A stretch of DNA of 64,000 bases, taken from Prevotella sp. Rep29 (GTDB taxonomy: Bacteria; Bacteroidota; Bacteroidia; Bacteroidales; Bacteroidaceae). Within the stretch, counting starts at the first letter, position 1. Each line of letters begins with the position of its first letter. Made by a program: the position numbers and the translations under genes. The notes below the pieces were generated by a model. It did not search any database. It was given only the letters and a program-made list of their open reading frames with translations, and was not told where the DNA came from. Below, piece after piece: positions 43,917-53,338 of the stretch. The stretch covers positions 620,001-684,000 of the forward strand of contig NZ_CP047159.1 in NCBI RefSeq assembly GCF_019551475.1, written 5' to 3'.

Positions 43917-45179
43917 CTATTCGATGTGTTTCGTTATCCATTCAACCATGTCTTTCATGACCTTTTCCGAGAAAGTTTCCTCTATTTGCCCGTATTCTGA
44001 AGGCAGTCCGGTCGTGCTGTTCTGGAAAAGGTGGTTCAGGTTGGGATAGCTGATGATTTGGAAGTCATCTGTTTTTTGATGTTGAGTGCTGCCGATAGGG
44101 CTTTTGCTCATCTTTGAACGGATGGCTTGAAGGTTGATGGCCGCATCTACCTGCAAGTCTTTCTCTCCGTTGAGAATCAGTGTGGGGCAGGCGATGCGGG
44201 CAATATCGGCTGCCGGGTCGTAATCCAGGAACCACATATACCATGCGTTTTGCGCCATTTGTTGTCGGATGTTGGGCATCAAGGCGGCGCACTGCTCATA
44301 AGTGACGGGTTGTCCCATGTGTTTGGCTAAGTCGTAGTTCTGCTGGATGATGATGCTGTCGCCCCGCACTCCGGGAGCAGCCAGTGTCACGATGAAGTCG
44401 GCTTTCTTCTCTCCAGCCAGCATGAAGGCGACGCTTCCGCCTTCGCTGTGCCCGATGATGCCTGCTTTGCCGAACTTTTTGCTGTCGCGGAGGAATCGGA
44501 GTGCAGCTTCGGCATCGCTTTTGAACGTCTTTGTAGTGGCGGTCGCCACGTCTCCCGTTGACTTTCCGAATCCCCGGTCGTCATAACGCAGTGTGGCAAT
44601 GCCGTTTCGTGCAAGGTAATCGGCTATGACGGCGAAAGGCTTGTGCTCAAAAATCTCCTCATCGCGGTTTTGAAGTCCGCTTCCGGAGACCATGACAACC
44701 ACCGTAGGGCGTTGCTCCTTGGTGTAGCCGACGGGGTAGGTGAGTGTCCCAGAGAGCACTGCGCCGTCGCTCTCGTTGGAGAATGTCACTTCTTCAGTCA
44801 GATAAGGAAATGGCGGTTGTGGTGTCTGGGGGCGCTTGACGACGTGCAGTCCCCGTGTCAGAGTGAGCGGAAAGCGCAGTCCCATCTGCTGGAAGATGCC
44901 TTTCAGCGTGTCGTTTTGCAACTTGCCTTCATAGCTTGCATAGATGCTCGGAACACGGACGGAGAGGGAATCCTCTGTCTTTGTGAGCAGTTCTGCCGCG
45001 ATTCCCCTAGCACCTTGGTCCGGACTGTCGAGCGTGCAGCTGTTACCGTCAATATTCAGAACGACGGTCAGGCTGTTTCCGCCAACCTTCAGTTTTCCGT
45101 TCCATGTTCCATCAAGCGCTTGTGACGAAACGGTTGTCGTGAGAAGAAGCGCTGAAAGTATAAAAAATATCTTTTTCAT
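43917..45179 (-). CDS. Exported alpha/beta hydrolase
   Basis: A 420-residue secreted hydrolase. The signal peptide MKKIFFILSALLLTTTVSSQA fixes the start at 45179, which overlaps the stop of the upstream gene by 4 bp (ATGA), a sign of translational coupling. An N-terminal beta domain (residues 22-120, DGTWNGKLKVGGNSLTVVL) precedes the alpha/beta hydrolase core. The nucleophile elbow is GIIGHSEGGSVAF; oxyanion stretch VVVMVSGSGLQNRDE; catalytic Asp in LILNGEKDLQVD; His in YPNLNHLF. Family members are serine esterases or peptidases; the substrate is unknown. Confidence 0.88.
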   Translation of the reverse strand: MKKIFFILSALLLTTTVSSQALDGTWNGKLKVGGNSLTVVLNIDGNSCTLDSPDQGARGIAAELLTKTEDSLSVRVPSIYASYEGKLQNDTLKGIFQQMGLRFPLTLTRGLHVVKRPQTPQPPFPYLTEEVTFSNESDGAVLSGTLTYPVGYTKEQRPTVVVMVSGSGLQNRDEEIFEHKPFAVIADYLARNGIATLRYDDRGFGKSTGDVATATTKTFKSDAEAALRFLRDSKKFGKAGIIGHSEGGSVAFMLAGEKKADFIVTLAAPGVRGDSIIIQQNYDLAKHMGQPVTYEQCAALMPNIRQQMAQNAWYMWFLDYDPAADIARIACPTLILNGEKDLQVDAAINLQAIRSKMSKSPIGSTQHQKTDDFQIISYPNLNHLFQNSTTGLPSEYGQIEETFSEKVMKDMVEWITKHIE

Positions 45180-45670
45180 TTCCTTAGTCTGTAAGCTTGT
45201 ATATTGAAAAATATGCACACAACGAATAGTAAAATCAACGCAGCTGTAAACAGATAGGTGCCGACAGGATTGCCGCTTATCCTGATGACGATGCCGATTA
45301 GAAGGATGGAGCAGACTACAGCGAGGCAGCGCACCATGCGTATGAGTGGGACATATTGCCGGTTGTTCCTTATTCTGAACGGCGTGCGTATCTGTATCTG
45401 AGGATAGTAGGCGGTCGTTAGAAGCAAGATTGCAACCAGAGTGTTTAAGCCTGCCATGATAAAGACAATGGATTTGCTGCCGAATCCGTCGGCTTCTCCT
45501 CTCAAGTTGAAGTGGGTCGGAACCGTATCGGGCAACTTATTGTAAAGGGCGATGGCTATAATCCATAGTATGACAGTCAGAATGGCAGTCACAATTTCAA
45601 ATATGGTACCTTCTTTTGTGCGTTGTATGTGGAGCTTGTCCTCGGTCTTTTCGTTGTTTTCTTGCGTCAT
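45176..45670 (-). CDS. DUF1648-domain membrane protein
   Basis: A 164-residue membrane protein with four hydrophobic helices. The region LYNKLPDTVPTHFNLRGEADGFGSKS is the DUF1648 signature. Its start overlaps the end of the RHH gene by 4 bp and its stop overlaps the hydrolase start by 4 bp, so it is in the middle of a coupled operon. DUF1648 proteins have no settled function, though some belong to peptide-resistance or immunity loci. Confidence 0.85.
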   Translation of the reverse strand: MTQENNEKTEDKLHIQRTKEGTIFEIVTAILTVILWIIAIALYNKLPDTVPTHFNLRGEADGFGSKSIVFIMAGLNTLVAILLLTTAYYPQIQIRTPFRIRNNRQYVPLIRMVRCLAVVCSILLIGIVIRISGNPVGTYLFTAALILLFVVCIFFNIQAYRLRK

Positions 45671-45858
45671 GTTTGCGAATCCTTTCTGTCGGTTTTCTCT
45701 TTGTTTTTCTTCGGCAGTCGCCCACTCTTACGGAGCGCTTCAGTGATAATCCACTGAAGCTGTCCGTTAGTGGAGCGGAATTCGTCGGCTGCCCATGCCT
45801 CAATGGCACTCATGGTATCAGCGTCGATGCGAAGAATGAAACTCTTGTTGTTTTTCAT
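45667..45858 (-). CDS. Arc/RHH-type DNA-binding protein
   Basis: A 63-residue ribbon-helix-helix protein: KSFILRIDADTMSAIEAWAADEF (beta strand plus first helix) then STNGQLQWIITEALRKSGR (second helix), with a basic tail. It resembles the Arc family. It follows the SPFH gene by 39 bp and overlaps the DUF1648 gene by 4 bp. I recall this SPFH-Arc-DUF1648 order from other Bacteroidales. It may repress its own operon. Confidence 0.85.
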   Translation of the reverse strand: MKNNKSFILRIDADTMSAIEAWAADEFRSTNGQLQWIITEALRKSGRLPKKNKEKTDRKDSQT

Positions 45859-45897
45859 CGGGGCTGTTTTTTTATGTAGTCACCCTCATGACGGTGC

Positions 45898-46845
45898 TTA
45901 ATGGTTCAGCGTTCCGGTGTTGACAACCGGCTGTGCAGTATCGTCTCCGCAGAGCACGACGAGCAGGTTGCTCACCATGGCAGCCTTCTTGTCGTCGTCG
46001 AGTTCTACAATCTCTTCGTTAGAGAGTTTGTCCAGCGCCATTTTCACCATCGAAACGGCACCTTCGACAATCTTCTCGCGGGCAGTGATGATGGCGCTTG
46101 CCTGTTGGCGGCGCAGCATCACGGCGGCAATCTCGGGTGCGTATGCCAGATAGTTGATGCGTGCCTCTACAATCTCGATGCCAGCCATGGCGAGGCGCTC
46201 GTCGAGTTTGGCTTCCAACTCTTCGTTGATTTCGTCGCCACCGCTGCGCAACGTGATTTCCTGATGGCTGTTGTCCGTATCGTCATAGGCGTATTGTCCA
46301 GCCACCTGTCTGAGGGCGGCGTCGCTCTGAATGCGCACGAAATGCTCGAAGGCACGCATGACGCCCGACACGTTTGTTCCTACGGTGGCAGGGTTGTCGG
46401 TCTTTGCGATGGTCTGTGAGTCGATTTCAAACATTGCCCTGTAGGTGTCTTTCAGTTTCCAGACAAGCATCACACCAATCATAATCGGGTTACCCGTCTT
46501 GTCATTGACCTTAATGGGGTCGATGTCGAGGTTTCTTGAGCGCAGCGAGAGTTTTTTGGTTGTAAGGAACGGGTTCACCCAGAAGAAGCCCGTGCGCGTA
46601 AGAGTTCCTTTGTATTTTCCGAAAAACACCATTACAAGCGTTTCGTTTGGTTCAAGCTTGATGAGGCCTCCCCATAGAAAAAGTGACAGGATGAGAATGA
46701 TTCCGCCTGGTATGAACAGCAGATTCTCATTGATGATAGACAACACAATCAGTGTGATGCCGCCAAGTGTGAGAATGAGGTTGATGCAAAGCATCAGGAA
46801 ACCATTGATGGTTAGTCCCTTAAAAGCAAATTCTTTTGTTTCCAT
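45898..46845 (-). CDS. SPFH-domain (band 7) membrane protein
   Basis: A 315-residue protein with two adjoining hydrophobic helices (residues 13-62) and an SPFH domain (about 65-270): LEPNETLVMVFFGKYKGTL, LSLRSRNLDIDPIKVNDKTGNPI, and ELEAKLDERLAMAGIEIVEARINYLAYAPEIAAVML. SPFH proteins oligomerise into membrane rings that organise microdomains or proteases. A good promoter lies 42 bp upstream, making this the first gene of the SPFH-RHH-DUF1648-hydrolase operon. Confidence 0.9.
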   Translation of the reverse strand: METKEFAFKGLTINGFLMLCINLILTLGGITLIVLSIINENLLFIPGGIILILSLFLWGGLIKLEPNETLVMVFFGKYKGTLTRTGFFWVNPFLTTKKLSLRSRNLDIDPIKVNDKTGNPIMIGVMLVWKLKDTYRAMFEIDSQTIAKTDNPATVGTNVSGVMRAFEHFVRIQSDAALRQVAGQYAYDDTDNSHQEITLRSGGDEINEELEAKLDERLAMAGIEIVEARINYLAYAPEIAAVMLRRQQASAIITAREKIVEGAVSMVKMALDKLSNEEIVELDDDKKAAMVSNLLVVLCGDDTAQPVVNTGTLNH

Positions 46846-46886
46846 ATTTTTTTAAATGTTAAATAAGTGATATCATTTTGATACTG

Positions 46887-46918
46887 CAAAGATATGTGTT
46901 TGTTTTGATATGACCAAA
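46887..46918 (-). promoter_or_regulatory. Promoter of the SPFH operon
   Basis: Minus-strand TTTG (46915-46918) and TATCTTTG (46887-46894), 20-bp spacer. Confidence 0.72.
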
Positions 46919-47028
46919 TTTTTCTGCAATTATTTTATGAGATGTGTGCAACTTTTTTCCGACTCCGTGTGCATTTTTCTATCGTAATCGCCGTGTTTTC
47001 GTCGTTTCATCGCAATGTTTTTGCCAAC

Positions 47029-47094
47029 CAAATTCACTGAATTTGCTCATCAATTTCACTGAATTTGGTCACCAATTTCACTGAATTTGTTTTT
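47029..47094. repeat. Three-unit 22-bp TTCACTGAATTT array
   Basis: Units start at 47029, 47051 and 47073. The first core is AAATTCACTGAATTT, a perfect palindrome apart from its centre base; the other two read CAATTTCACTGAATTT. The filler after each core (GCTCAT, GGTCAC, GTTTTT) follows the same order as in the array at 58700-58765. It occupies the SPFH to outer-membrane-protein gap (46846-47190), which also holds one promoter and one terminator. Confidence 0.85.
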
Positions 47095-47126
47095 TGGGCG
47101 TTGAACTTTATGCTGAGAAAGGCAAC

Positions 47127-47164
47127 GAAAAACGGCTGCCCGTCCGTAGGAATCAGGCAGCCGT
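47127..47164 (-). terminator. Terminator of the outer-membrane barrel gene
   Basis: ACGGCTGCC (47132-47140) and GGCAGCCGT (47156-47164) form a 9-bp stem; on the minus strand it is followed by TTTTT. Confidence 0.85.
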
Positions 47165-47190
47165 GGGAAATATATAGAGTATAGAAGGTA

Positions 47191-47853
47191 TCAGAAGTTG
47201 ACTCCGATGTTAGCAAAGAAGGCTCCGTTGCGTGATGTTTCAAAATTGTCGTCGCAGACATTGGCGAGTCCGAAATCGTAGCCCAGTTCCAGATAGAGTA
47301 GGTTGAACTGCGCCCCGCATCCGATACGTATTCCGCCGTCGAAGCGTTTGAAGTTGTGGTCGTCGAATGCGTTGAAGGCTTCCCGGTTGCCGAAGTCCTT
47401 GATTTTTCCGCCCACTCCGCAGGCTAAATATCCTCCTGCAAAGGGCTGGATGGAGATGTCGCGGTCAACGTAGAAGTTGTATTTCAGCACGAGAGGGGCT
47501 TCGATGTAGTTGAGGTTGTAGGTGAACTTGTCGCCCTCGAAATATCCTTTTCCGCCTTTTTCTGCGTAATAGAGTCCCGTCTCGAAATAGAGCGGTGCGC
47601 GCGGGGTGAGTTGTACGCCGATGGCAGCACCGACATTCAGTCCGGCTTTCGTGTCGCTGCCGTCCAGATAGCGGTCGTCAGATGTCACTTTCGATGCCAT
47701 AACGCCCAGTCGCAAACCATAATAGGTGTTGGGAGAGATGTAGTTTCTGCCGTATTGTGGCACTGGTCGCTGGCCATAGTATCGCTGTGCGGAGACAGGG
47801 ATGGCAGTCATGGTGCACAGGAGCATGGCGGTGAATAGTATTTTCTTCTTCAT
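47191..47853 (-). CDS. Outer-membrane beta-barrel protein (PorT-like)
   Basis: A 220-residue protein with signal peptide MKKKILFTAMLLCTMTAIPVSAQ and an eight-strand-like barrel. The strands alternate with short turns: YGLRLGVMASKVTSD, AGLNVGAAIGVQL, LYFETGLYYAEKGGKG, IEAPLVLKYNFY, IQPFAGGYLACGVGGK and LGYDFGLANV. The end GAFFANIGVNF is a terminal aromatic strand expected by the BAM machinery. It matches the outer membrane beta-barrel (PorT) class, which is broad, so specific function is unknown. Confidence 0.87.
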   Translation of the reverse strand: MKKKILFTAMLLCTMTAIPVSAQRYYGQRPVPQYGRNYISPNTYYGLRLGVMASKVTSDDRYLDGSDTKAGLNVGAAIGVQLTPRAPLYFETGLYYAEKGGKGYFEGDKFTYNLNYIEAPLVLKYNFYVDRDISIQPFAGGYLACGVGGKIKDFGNREAFNAFDDHNFKRFDGGIRIGCGAQFNLLYLELGYDFGLANVCDDNFETSRNGAFFANIGVNF

Positions 47854-47967
47854 AATCGTGTGTGTTTAAATGTTTACGAAGGCAAAGAAAGCGCTTTTTG
47901 CAGACAGTTGAAAAGTAAAACCCCTAAAACTCTGTCGGAAAATCCCTATATTGTGATAGGAATTTTG

Positions 47968-47975
47968 TATCTTTG
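47968..47975 (+). promoter_or_regulatory. -7 box of mnmA
   Basis: TATCTTTG only 5 bp before the ATG at 47981, implying a nearly leaderless message. No TTTG -33 was seen. Confidence 0.5.
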
Positions 47976-47980
47976 CAGCG

Positions 47981-49078
47981 ATGAAACAGGAAGAATTGCA
48001 GGATAAAAAGATTGCTGTGCTCCTCTCGGGAGGGGTGGACAGTTCAGTCGTGCTCTACGAATTGGTTCGGCAGGGGCTGCATCCTGACAGCTTCTATATC
48101 AAGATAGGTCCTGAAGAGCAGGAGGAATGGGATTGCACGAGCGAAGAGGATGTGGAGATGGCTACGGCTGTGGCGCGTCGTTTCGGTTGTCGTCTCGAGG
48201 TCGTTGACTGCCATCAGGAGTATTGGAACGAGGTGACGCGTTACACCATGGAGAAGGTGAAGGCTGGGCTCACGCCCAATCCCGATGTGATGTGTAACCG
48301 GCTGATTAAGTTCGGTGCTTTTGATGCCAAGGCGGGACACGACTATGACCTGATTGCCACGGGACATTATGCGCAGACGGAATGGGCGGACGGGCGGAAA
48401 TGGCTCGTCACCAGTCCCGACCCGGTGAAAGACCAGACCGACTTTCTTGCTCAGATCTACGACTGGCAGTTGCGGAAAGCACTCTTTCCCATCGGTCATT
48501 ACATGAAAGACGAGGTGCGGCAGATAGCCGAGCGTGAGCATCTGGTCAACGCCAAGCGTAAAGACTCGCAGGGAATCTGTTTCCTGGGGAAAATCAACTA
48601 CAACGAATACCTGCGGCGCTATCTGGGCGAACAGGAGGGTGATGTCGTGGAGTGGGAAACGGGCAAGCGCATCGGAGCGCACAAGGGCTTGTGGTTTCAC
48701 ACCATCGGACAGCGAAAAGGACTCGGCTTGGGCGGCGGACCGTGGTTTGCCATTAAGAAAGATATGGAGAAAAACATTCTCTATGTCAGCAAAGGATACG
48801 ACCCGGAGACAGCCTACCAGAGTGACTTTAAGGTGCATGGCTTCCATTTCGTGACGTGGAACGGTGAGAGCGGTGGCGAAAATCTGCTGCCCGCCGACGT
48901 GACGTTTAAGATTCGCCATACGCCCGAATATTTCAAAGCACGCATAGAGAAGACGTCGGAAGACAGTTTCATGGTGCATTCCGATGCTCCGATTCATGGT
49001 GTGGCGCCAGGGCAGTTCTGCGTCATCTACGACGAAAATCATCACCGCTGTTTCGGAAGCGGTGAGATTACTTTATAA
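47981..49078 (+). CDS. mnmA: tRNA-specific 2-thiouridylase MnmA
   Basis: A 365-residue enzyme that thiolates U34 of tRNA-Lys, -Glu and -Gln. The ATP loop is [16 protein letters not shown]. The cysteine pair occurs in [13 protein letters not shown] and [12 protein letters not shown], the two catalytic cysteines. Other family motifs are ATGHYAQ and [17 protein letters not shown]. The fit over the whole length is good. It is followed 28 bp later by a YbjQ-type gene. It lacks a long 5' leader (see the -7 box). Confidence 0.95.
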   Translation: MKQEELQDKKIAVLLSGGVDSSVVLYELVRQGLHPDSFYIKIGPEEQEEWDCTSEEDVEMATAVARRFGCRLEVVDCHQEYWNEVTRYTMEKVKAGLTPNPDVMCNRLIKFGAFDAKAGHDYDLIATGHYAQTEWADGRKWLVTSPDPVKDQTDFLAQIYDWQLRKALFPIGHYMKDEVRQIAEREHLVNAKRKDSQGICFLGKINYNEYLRRYLGEQEGDVVEWETGKRIGAHKGLWFHTIGQRKGLGLGGGPWFAIKKDMEKNILYVSKGYDPETAYQSDFKVHGFHFVTWNGESGGENLLPADVTFKIRHTPEYFKARIEKTSEDSFMVHSDAPIHGVAPGQFCVIYDENHHRCFGSGEITL

Positions 49079-49106
49079 GGAAAGGTCTAACTAAAAAACA
49101 GGAAAA

Positions 49107-49424
49107 ATGATACTCTCAACAACACCGACAATCGAAGGACAACCGATACAGAAGTATTTGGGTGTCGTTACTGGTGAAACCATTATTGGAGCCAACGTGT
49201 GGAAAGACTTTAAGGCAGGACTGCGCGATTTCTTCGGAGGACGCAGCAGCACTTATGAGAAAGTGTTGCGCGAGGCGCGGGAAGCGGCTCAGCGCGAAAT
49301 GGAAACCGAGGCGATGAAACTTGGTGCCAATGCTGTCGTCGGAATAGATTTCGACTACGAAACAATCGGGCAAAGCGGTTCGATGCTTATGGTGTCATGT
49401 AGTGGGACGGCTGTCGTCCTTTAG
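49107..49424 (+). CDS. YbjQ/UPF0145-family protein
   Basis: A 105-residue protein of the UPF0145 (putative heavy-metal-binding, YbjQ) family. Diagnostic stretches are [45 protein letters not shown] and [11 protein letters not shown]. The fold is a small pentameric alpha/beta ring; the biochemical role is unproven. It shares the mnmA transcript and ends just before a strong hairpin. Confidence 0.92.
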   Translation: MILSTTPTIEGQPIQKYLGVVTGETIIGANVWKDFKAGLRDFFGGRSSTYEKVLREAREAAQREMETEAMKLGANAVVGIDFDYETIGQSGSMLMVSCSGTAVVL

Positions 49425-49440
49425 CCCCGAAGTGAAAAAA

Positions 49441-49484
49441 TATAAGGCTGGACATCAGGGCGTTCCTGCATGTCCAGCCTTATA
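49441..49484. terminator. Bidirectional terminator
   Basis: TATAAGGCTGGACAT and ATGTCCAGCCTTATA form a 15-bp perfect stem with a 14-nt loop between convergent units. Confidence 0.9.
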
Positions 49485-49515
49485 TTATATAATAATGTGA
49501 ATCGGATGGATTCGC

Positions 49516-50001
49516 TTATTCAGGGAAAGTGAATATCACAATAGTCTGGTTTTCACTCAGAAATGTCTCAAGGTTTTCCTTCAAAACGACATTCTCAACC
49601 TTCTCGTTACGCTCTAAAGCACTTGTCTCTTTATCGTATTTATACACGGTATAGGCATACGACAGGTCGTAGGATGTAGCCGACAAATCGCCGTGGTCGC
49701 TCTTGAGTGTGGCAACAACCTGGCAGCGCATGCCCGGCTGCAAACCATCTTTCTTTCCTTCATATTGCCAGTTTCTTTGTGACATACGCTCAATGACTTC
49801 CTGTGCGTTGATGTCAGTGTAAGTAACGGTCACGTCGTAGAACTGCAGGAAGTTCTCTCCCAGCGAACAAGTATATTTCACTTTCGTGTAGTTTGGTCGT
49901 ACAATCGGCTCATCATCGTCTCCACAAGCCGTGAAGGTGACCGTTGCCAAAGCGGCAACCATGAGCAATGTCATCAATTTAATACATTTCATTTTCATCA
50001 T
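49516..50001 (-). CDS. Lipoprotein, paralog 1
   Basis: A 161-residue lipoprotein. The signal (KMKCIKLMTLLMVAALATVTFTAC, then GDDD) has a lipobox FTAC; the GDDD after Cys is typical of Bacteroidetes surface lipoproteins. The mature part (TKVKYTCSLGENFLQFYDVTVTYTD) looks like a small all-beta domain. Its neighbour at 50023 has the same signal peptide and a similar first half (TTVKYTVSISGDMLRFYDITINY), so the two are tandem paralogs. No known domain was recognised. Confidence 0.78.
   Translation of the reverse strand: MMKMKCIKLMTLLMVAALATVTFTACGDDDEPIVRPNYTKVKYTCSLGENFLQFYDVTVTYTDINAQEVIERMSQRNWQYEGKKDGLQPGMRCQVVATLKSDHGDLSATSYDLSYAYTVYKYDKETSALERNEKVENVVLKENLETFLSENQTIVIFTFPE
49916..50000. repeat. 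Near-identical signal-peptide DNA shared with 50468-50552
   Basis: The roughly 80 bp coding for the signal peptide and GDDD of the two lipoproteins match almost base for base at both sites, whereas the downstream coding DNA is clearly diverged. This points to local duplication followed by gene conversion at the 5' ends. Confidence 0.8.
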
Positions 50002-50022
50002 TTTTTTTGTTATATGGAGATG

Positions 50023-50553
50023 TTATTTTACGTTTTCAGGGAAGCTAACCAGAATTAAAGAAGAGTTGTTTTCGAGATACGTCTCCAACTCAGTAACATG
50101 TACATTTTGTTCTTCGGCCTCTTGTCTGCGGTTATCGTATGTATTGGCTGCCGTATTATTTGTAAAATATGCGCTATATATCGGGGAAGTCTGAAGGTTT
50201 GCCGTTGTTGGTCCGTCTGGAATGTTTTTGTATTCCTCGACAAGCTCTCTGAAATTGGTTTTAAGTATAGCGCGTACAATAAATTTGAACTCATAATACC
50301 GTCCTTCTACGGTCTCATTATATGACCAGGTATGCTCGCTTAATGTCTCGTTTCTCTCAATACCAGTGGGAGTGAGATAATTAATTGTTATGTCGTAGAA
50401 GCGAAGCATGTCTCCACTGATTGAGACAGTGTATTTTACCGTTGTACGCTCGGGTAATTCTATTTTGTCATCGTCTCCACAAGCCGTGAAGGTGACCGTT
50501 GCCAAAGCGGCAACCATGAGCAATGTCATCAATTTAATACATTTCATTTTCAT
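50023..50553 (-). CDS. Lipoprotein, paralog 2
   Basis: A 176-residue lipoprotein with the same 24-residue-long signal as paralog 1 and a CGDDD start. The mature region shares KYT-S--G--L-FYD-T--Y and a C-terminal TxxLETYLENNSSLILVSFPE related to LETFLSENQTIVIFTFPE of paralog 1, but the middle has diverged. It lies 21 bp upstream of paralog 1 and just downstream of the HAD phosphatase gene. Function is unknown. Confidence 0.78.
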   Translation of the reverse strand: MKMKCIKLMTLLMVAALATVTFTACGDDDKIELPERTTVKYTVSISGDMLRFYDITINYLTPTGIERNETLSEHTWSYNETVEGRYYEFKFIVRAILKTNFRELVEEYKNIPDGPTTANLQTSPIYSAYFTNNTAANTYDNRRQEAEEQNVHVTELETYLENNSSLILVSFPENVK

Positions 50554-50574
50554 CGTTTTTTGTTTTATTTGTTA

Positions 50575-51318
50575 TTATATCAACTCATTGTTTGTCGAAA
50601 AATTGTCCCACGCCTCACAAAAATCAGACATTCGTTCGAATACGAGGTCTGCATGCTCATCTGTGAGCATCTGTTCGGGAAGTGGTCCTGTGTTCACGGC
50701 AACGGTGAATATGCCTGCTGCCACTGCCGCCCGCACCCCCAAAGGCGCATTTTCCACGACAATTGTTTCCGTAGCTGCGGCTCCCACTTTTTCAAGTCCT
50801 TTCAGGTAAGGGTCAGGTTCTGGCTTTCCGCGTGTCACGTCATAACTCGTAACGATAAATGGAGATTCGATAAGTCCTTCAAAATCACGACATAGGCGTT
50901 GGATGAGCGGGCGCTGTCCGCTTCCTGTCACTACGCCGATGCGCATTCCGTCGGCTTTCATCTTCCGCATGAGTTCTTCCACACTTTCCATTTTGAGCGG
51001 GTCGCCGTATGAAGCAAAATGCTTTGCTTTCTCCTGATACATCCTTTCCGCCTCGTCTTCAGTAATCTCTCGGTGCAGTTGTTCGCGTGCCTTTATCTGG
51101 CAGATTTCCACTCCGCGCATTCCTTCCACACGGAATGCTTCGTATTCGGGCATGTCAATGCCAAACTTCTGCATCGCTTCGTGCCAGGCTCGTGCATGTC
51201 TGGGCATGGAGTCATAGAGAACGCCGTCCATGTCGAACAGCACTGCCCGTGGGCGGAATGCTTTCAGACCGTTGCGCTCGGTATATTGCCGGATGGCTTG
51301 TTTGATTCTTTCGTTCAT
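50575..51318 (-). CDS. HAD-superfamily hydrolase (beta-phosphoglucomutase-like)
   Basis: A 247-residue phosphatase or mutase. Motif I is [12 protein letters not shown] (nucleophile Asp), motif II VVTGSGQ, motif [12 protein letters not shown], motif IV with [13 protein letters not shown]. The cap between motifs I and II is helical, as in the beta-PGM/DhaA-type subfamily. Its start overlaps the pgi stop by 4 bp, so translation is coupled and it is part of the lysS-gpsA-pgi operon. A sugar phosphate is a likely substrate; this is inference. Confidence 0.88.
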   Translation of the reverse strand: MNERIKQAIRQYTERNGLKAFRPRAVLFDMDGVLYDSMPRHARAWHEAMQKFGIDMPEYEAFRVEGMRGVEICQIKAREQLHREITEDEAERMYQEKAKHFASYGDPLKMESVEELMRKMKADGMRIGVVTGSGQRPLIQRLCRDFEGLIESPFIVTSYDVTRGKPEPDPYLKGLEKVGAAATETIVVENAPLGVRAAVAAGIFTVAVNTGPLPEQMLTDEHADLVFERMSDFCEAWDNFSTNNELI

Positions 51319-52667
51319 TCTTCGGTCAGGCGTTTTCTGATGGCAGCTGATGCTTCTTCGTAGCCGGGTTTGTTGAGCAAGGCAAACATGTTTTTCTTAT
51401 ATGCCTCCACGCCTGGCTGATCGAACGGGTTGACACCGAGCACGAGCCCACTGATGGCGCATGCCACTTCAAAGAAGTAGAGCAGCTGCCCGATATAATA
51501 GGGGTTCAGTTCTGGCAGTGTGATGCGGATGTTTGGAACTCCGCCGTCCACATGTGCGAGGCGTGTGCCCAGTTCTGCCATCTTGTTCACTTCGTCAATC
51601 CGCTTTCCGGCAAGGAAGTTCAGTCCGTCGAGATTTTCCTCATCGTAGGGGAAAGACAGTTCCTTGTTTGGTTGCTCAATGCTGAGCACGGTTTCGAAGA
51701 TAGTGCGCTCGCCATCTTGTATCCATTGTCCCATGGAGTGGAGGTCGGTGGTGAAGTCGCAGGCAGCAGGGAAGATTCCTTTGCCGCCTTTTCCTTCGCT
51801 TTCCCCATAGAGTTGTTTCCACCATTCGGCGATGAAATGGAGTTTGGGGTGGTAGTTCACCATGATTTCAATCTTCTTTCCGTTGCGATAGAGTGCATTG
51901 CGGACGGCAGCATATTGTGCCGCGATGTTGTCCGTGAACGGCACGTCAGCTCCGCAGGCTTTCTCCATGTCGGCAGCCCCTTTGATGAGTTGTCGGATGT
52001 CGAATCCCGCAACGGCGATGGGAAGTAGTCCGACCGGTGTGAGAACGGAAAAGCGTCCGCCGACATTGTCGGGGATGACGAATGTCTTGTAGCCCTCTTT
52101 CTCGGCAGCGGCACGTGCAGCTCCTTTTACTGCGTCGGTGATGGCAACGATGACGCGTTTCGCATTTTCTTTCCCGAGTTGTTGTTCACATTGTTTCTTC
52201 AATAGGCGGAAAGTCAGCGCTGTTTCGGTTGTCGTTCCGCTTTTCGAGATGTTGATGACACCGAAGCGCTTGTCTTTCAGGTAATGGCAGAGTTCGGAGA
52301 GATAGTCCTCGCTGATGTTGTTTCCAGCAAACAACACTTGCGGGGAGTTTTCTTCTTTGCAGCATGCGGGGAACACATTTGCCAGTGCTTCAATCACAGC
52401 CCGTGCTCCGAGATAGCTTCCGCCGATGCCAGCCACGACTACTGCTTCGCATTCCTTGCGCAGCACGTCTGCCGTGGTTTGTATGTCGTTGAGGAACTCT
52501 TCGGTTGTCGTGGAAGGCAGGTGCAACCAGCCAAGGAAGTCGTTGCCTGAGCAAGTGCCTTTCTCAAGAGCAGTCTGTACCTCTTTTATTGTTTGTTCGA
52601 AAGCTTTTACTGTGCCATTCTCAAGGAAACAGTCTGCTTTTCTGATGTCAAGGCTAATATTTTTCAT
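51315..52667 (-). CDS. pgi: Glucose-6-phosphate isomerase
   Basis: A 450-residue glycolytic enzyme interconverting glucose 6-phosphate and fructose 6-phosphate. Signature regions: [19 protein letters not shown] (phosphate loop), [35 protein letters not shown] and the C-terminal [17 protein letters not shown]. The start ATG at 52667 gives [11 protein letters not shown], the usual N-terminus; the frame upstream is unrelated. It is 4 bp after the cytidylate-kinase-like gene and overlaps the HAD gene at its end. Confidence 0.96.
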   Translation of the reverse strand: MKNISLDIRKADCFLENGTVKAFEQTIKEVQTALEKGTCSGNDFLGWLHLPSTTTEEFLNDIQTTADVLRKECEAVVVAGIGGSYLGARAVIEALANVFPACCKEENSPQVLFAGNNISEDYLSELCHYLKDKRFGVINISKSGTTTETALTFRLLKKQCEQQLGKENAKRVIVAITDAVKGAARAAAEKEGYKTFVIPDNVGGRFSVLTPVGLLPIAVAGFDIRQLIKGAADMEKACGADVPFTDNIAAQYAAVRNALYRNGKKIEIMVNYHPKLHFIAEWWKQLYGESEGKGGKGIFPAACDFTTDLHSMGQWIQDGERTIFETVLSIEQPNKELSFPYDEENLDGLNFLAGKRIDEVNKMAELGTRLAHVDGGVPNIRITLPELNPYYIGQLLYFFEVACAISGLVLGVNPFDQPGVEAYKKNMFALLNKPGYEEASAAIRKRLTEE

Positions 52668-52671
52668 TTGC

Positions 52672-53313
52672 TTAAAGGCTATTTGTTTTGTCAATGAAGT
52701 CGAGGATGAGCTCAACGGCATTGTCTTCCGTCAGGTCTTCCATGTTGATGACAAGGTCGTAGTTGCGTGCATCGTAACGCGATGTGTTCGTGTTCCTTTT
52801 GATATAGTTCTCACGCCATGTGTCCACTTCTTGTATGGATTTGATGGACTCTTCGCGCGTCTTGTTGTATTTTGTCATCAGGCGGTTGATGCGATATTCC
52901 ATGGGTGCCTGGATGAGGATGCTGATGTGGTTGGGATGGTCGCGGAAGATGAAGAATCCGCTTCTTCCGGCGATGACGCACGATTCTTTTTCCCCAATCT
53001 CTTTAAGAATCTGTGATTCTGTTCGGAATATTTCGCCGCTTGTGATTTCTTCAGGCTCTTTGTAATAGTGTTCTTTGGCGGCATTGTAGAAAGGCTGTAT
53101 TCCGCGCACGATGTCATTCCACCACGACACCTTCTTTCCTTTCAGTTTTTCAATCTCTTCAATAGTAAGATTGTATTTGTCTCTCAGTGCCTTTACGAGT
53201 GCCTTGTCGAAGAAAGGCACATTAAGTGTCTTCGCGAGTTTTTCACCAATGGAACGACCGCCCGAACCCAGTTCGCGGTTGATGGTTATGATGAATTGTT
53301 CGTTTTTGTTCAT
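52672..53313 (-). CDS. Cytidylate-kinase-like protein
   Basis: A 213-residue P-loop protein of the cytidylate kinase-like (AAA_26) family. It has [20 protein letters not shown], a P-loop variant ([10 protein letters not shown]) typical of the group, [10 protein letters not shown], and [25 protein letters not shown]. It is distinct from canonical Cmk; members have been annotated as nucleotide kinases with unproven substrate. It lies between gpsA and pgi with 25 and 4 bp gaps. Confidence 0.83.
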   Translation of the reverse strand: MNKNEQFIITINRELGSGGRSIGEKLAKTLNVPFFDKALVKALRDKYNLTIEEIEKLKGKKVSWWNDIVRGIQPFYNAAKEHYYKEPEEITSGEIFRTESQILKEIGEKESCVIAGRSGFFIFRDHPNHISILIQAPMEYRINRLMTKYNKTREESIKSIQEVDTWRENYIKRNTNTSRYDARNYDLVINMEDLTEDNAVELILDFIDKTNSL

Positions 53314-53338
53314 AATATATATTATTGTTGGTTAATGT

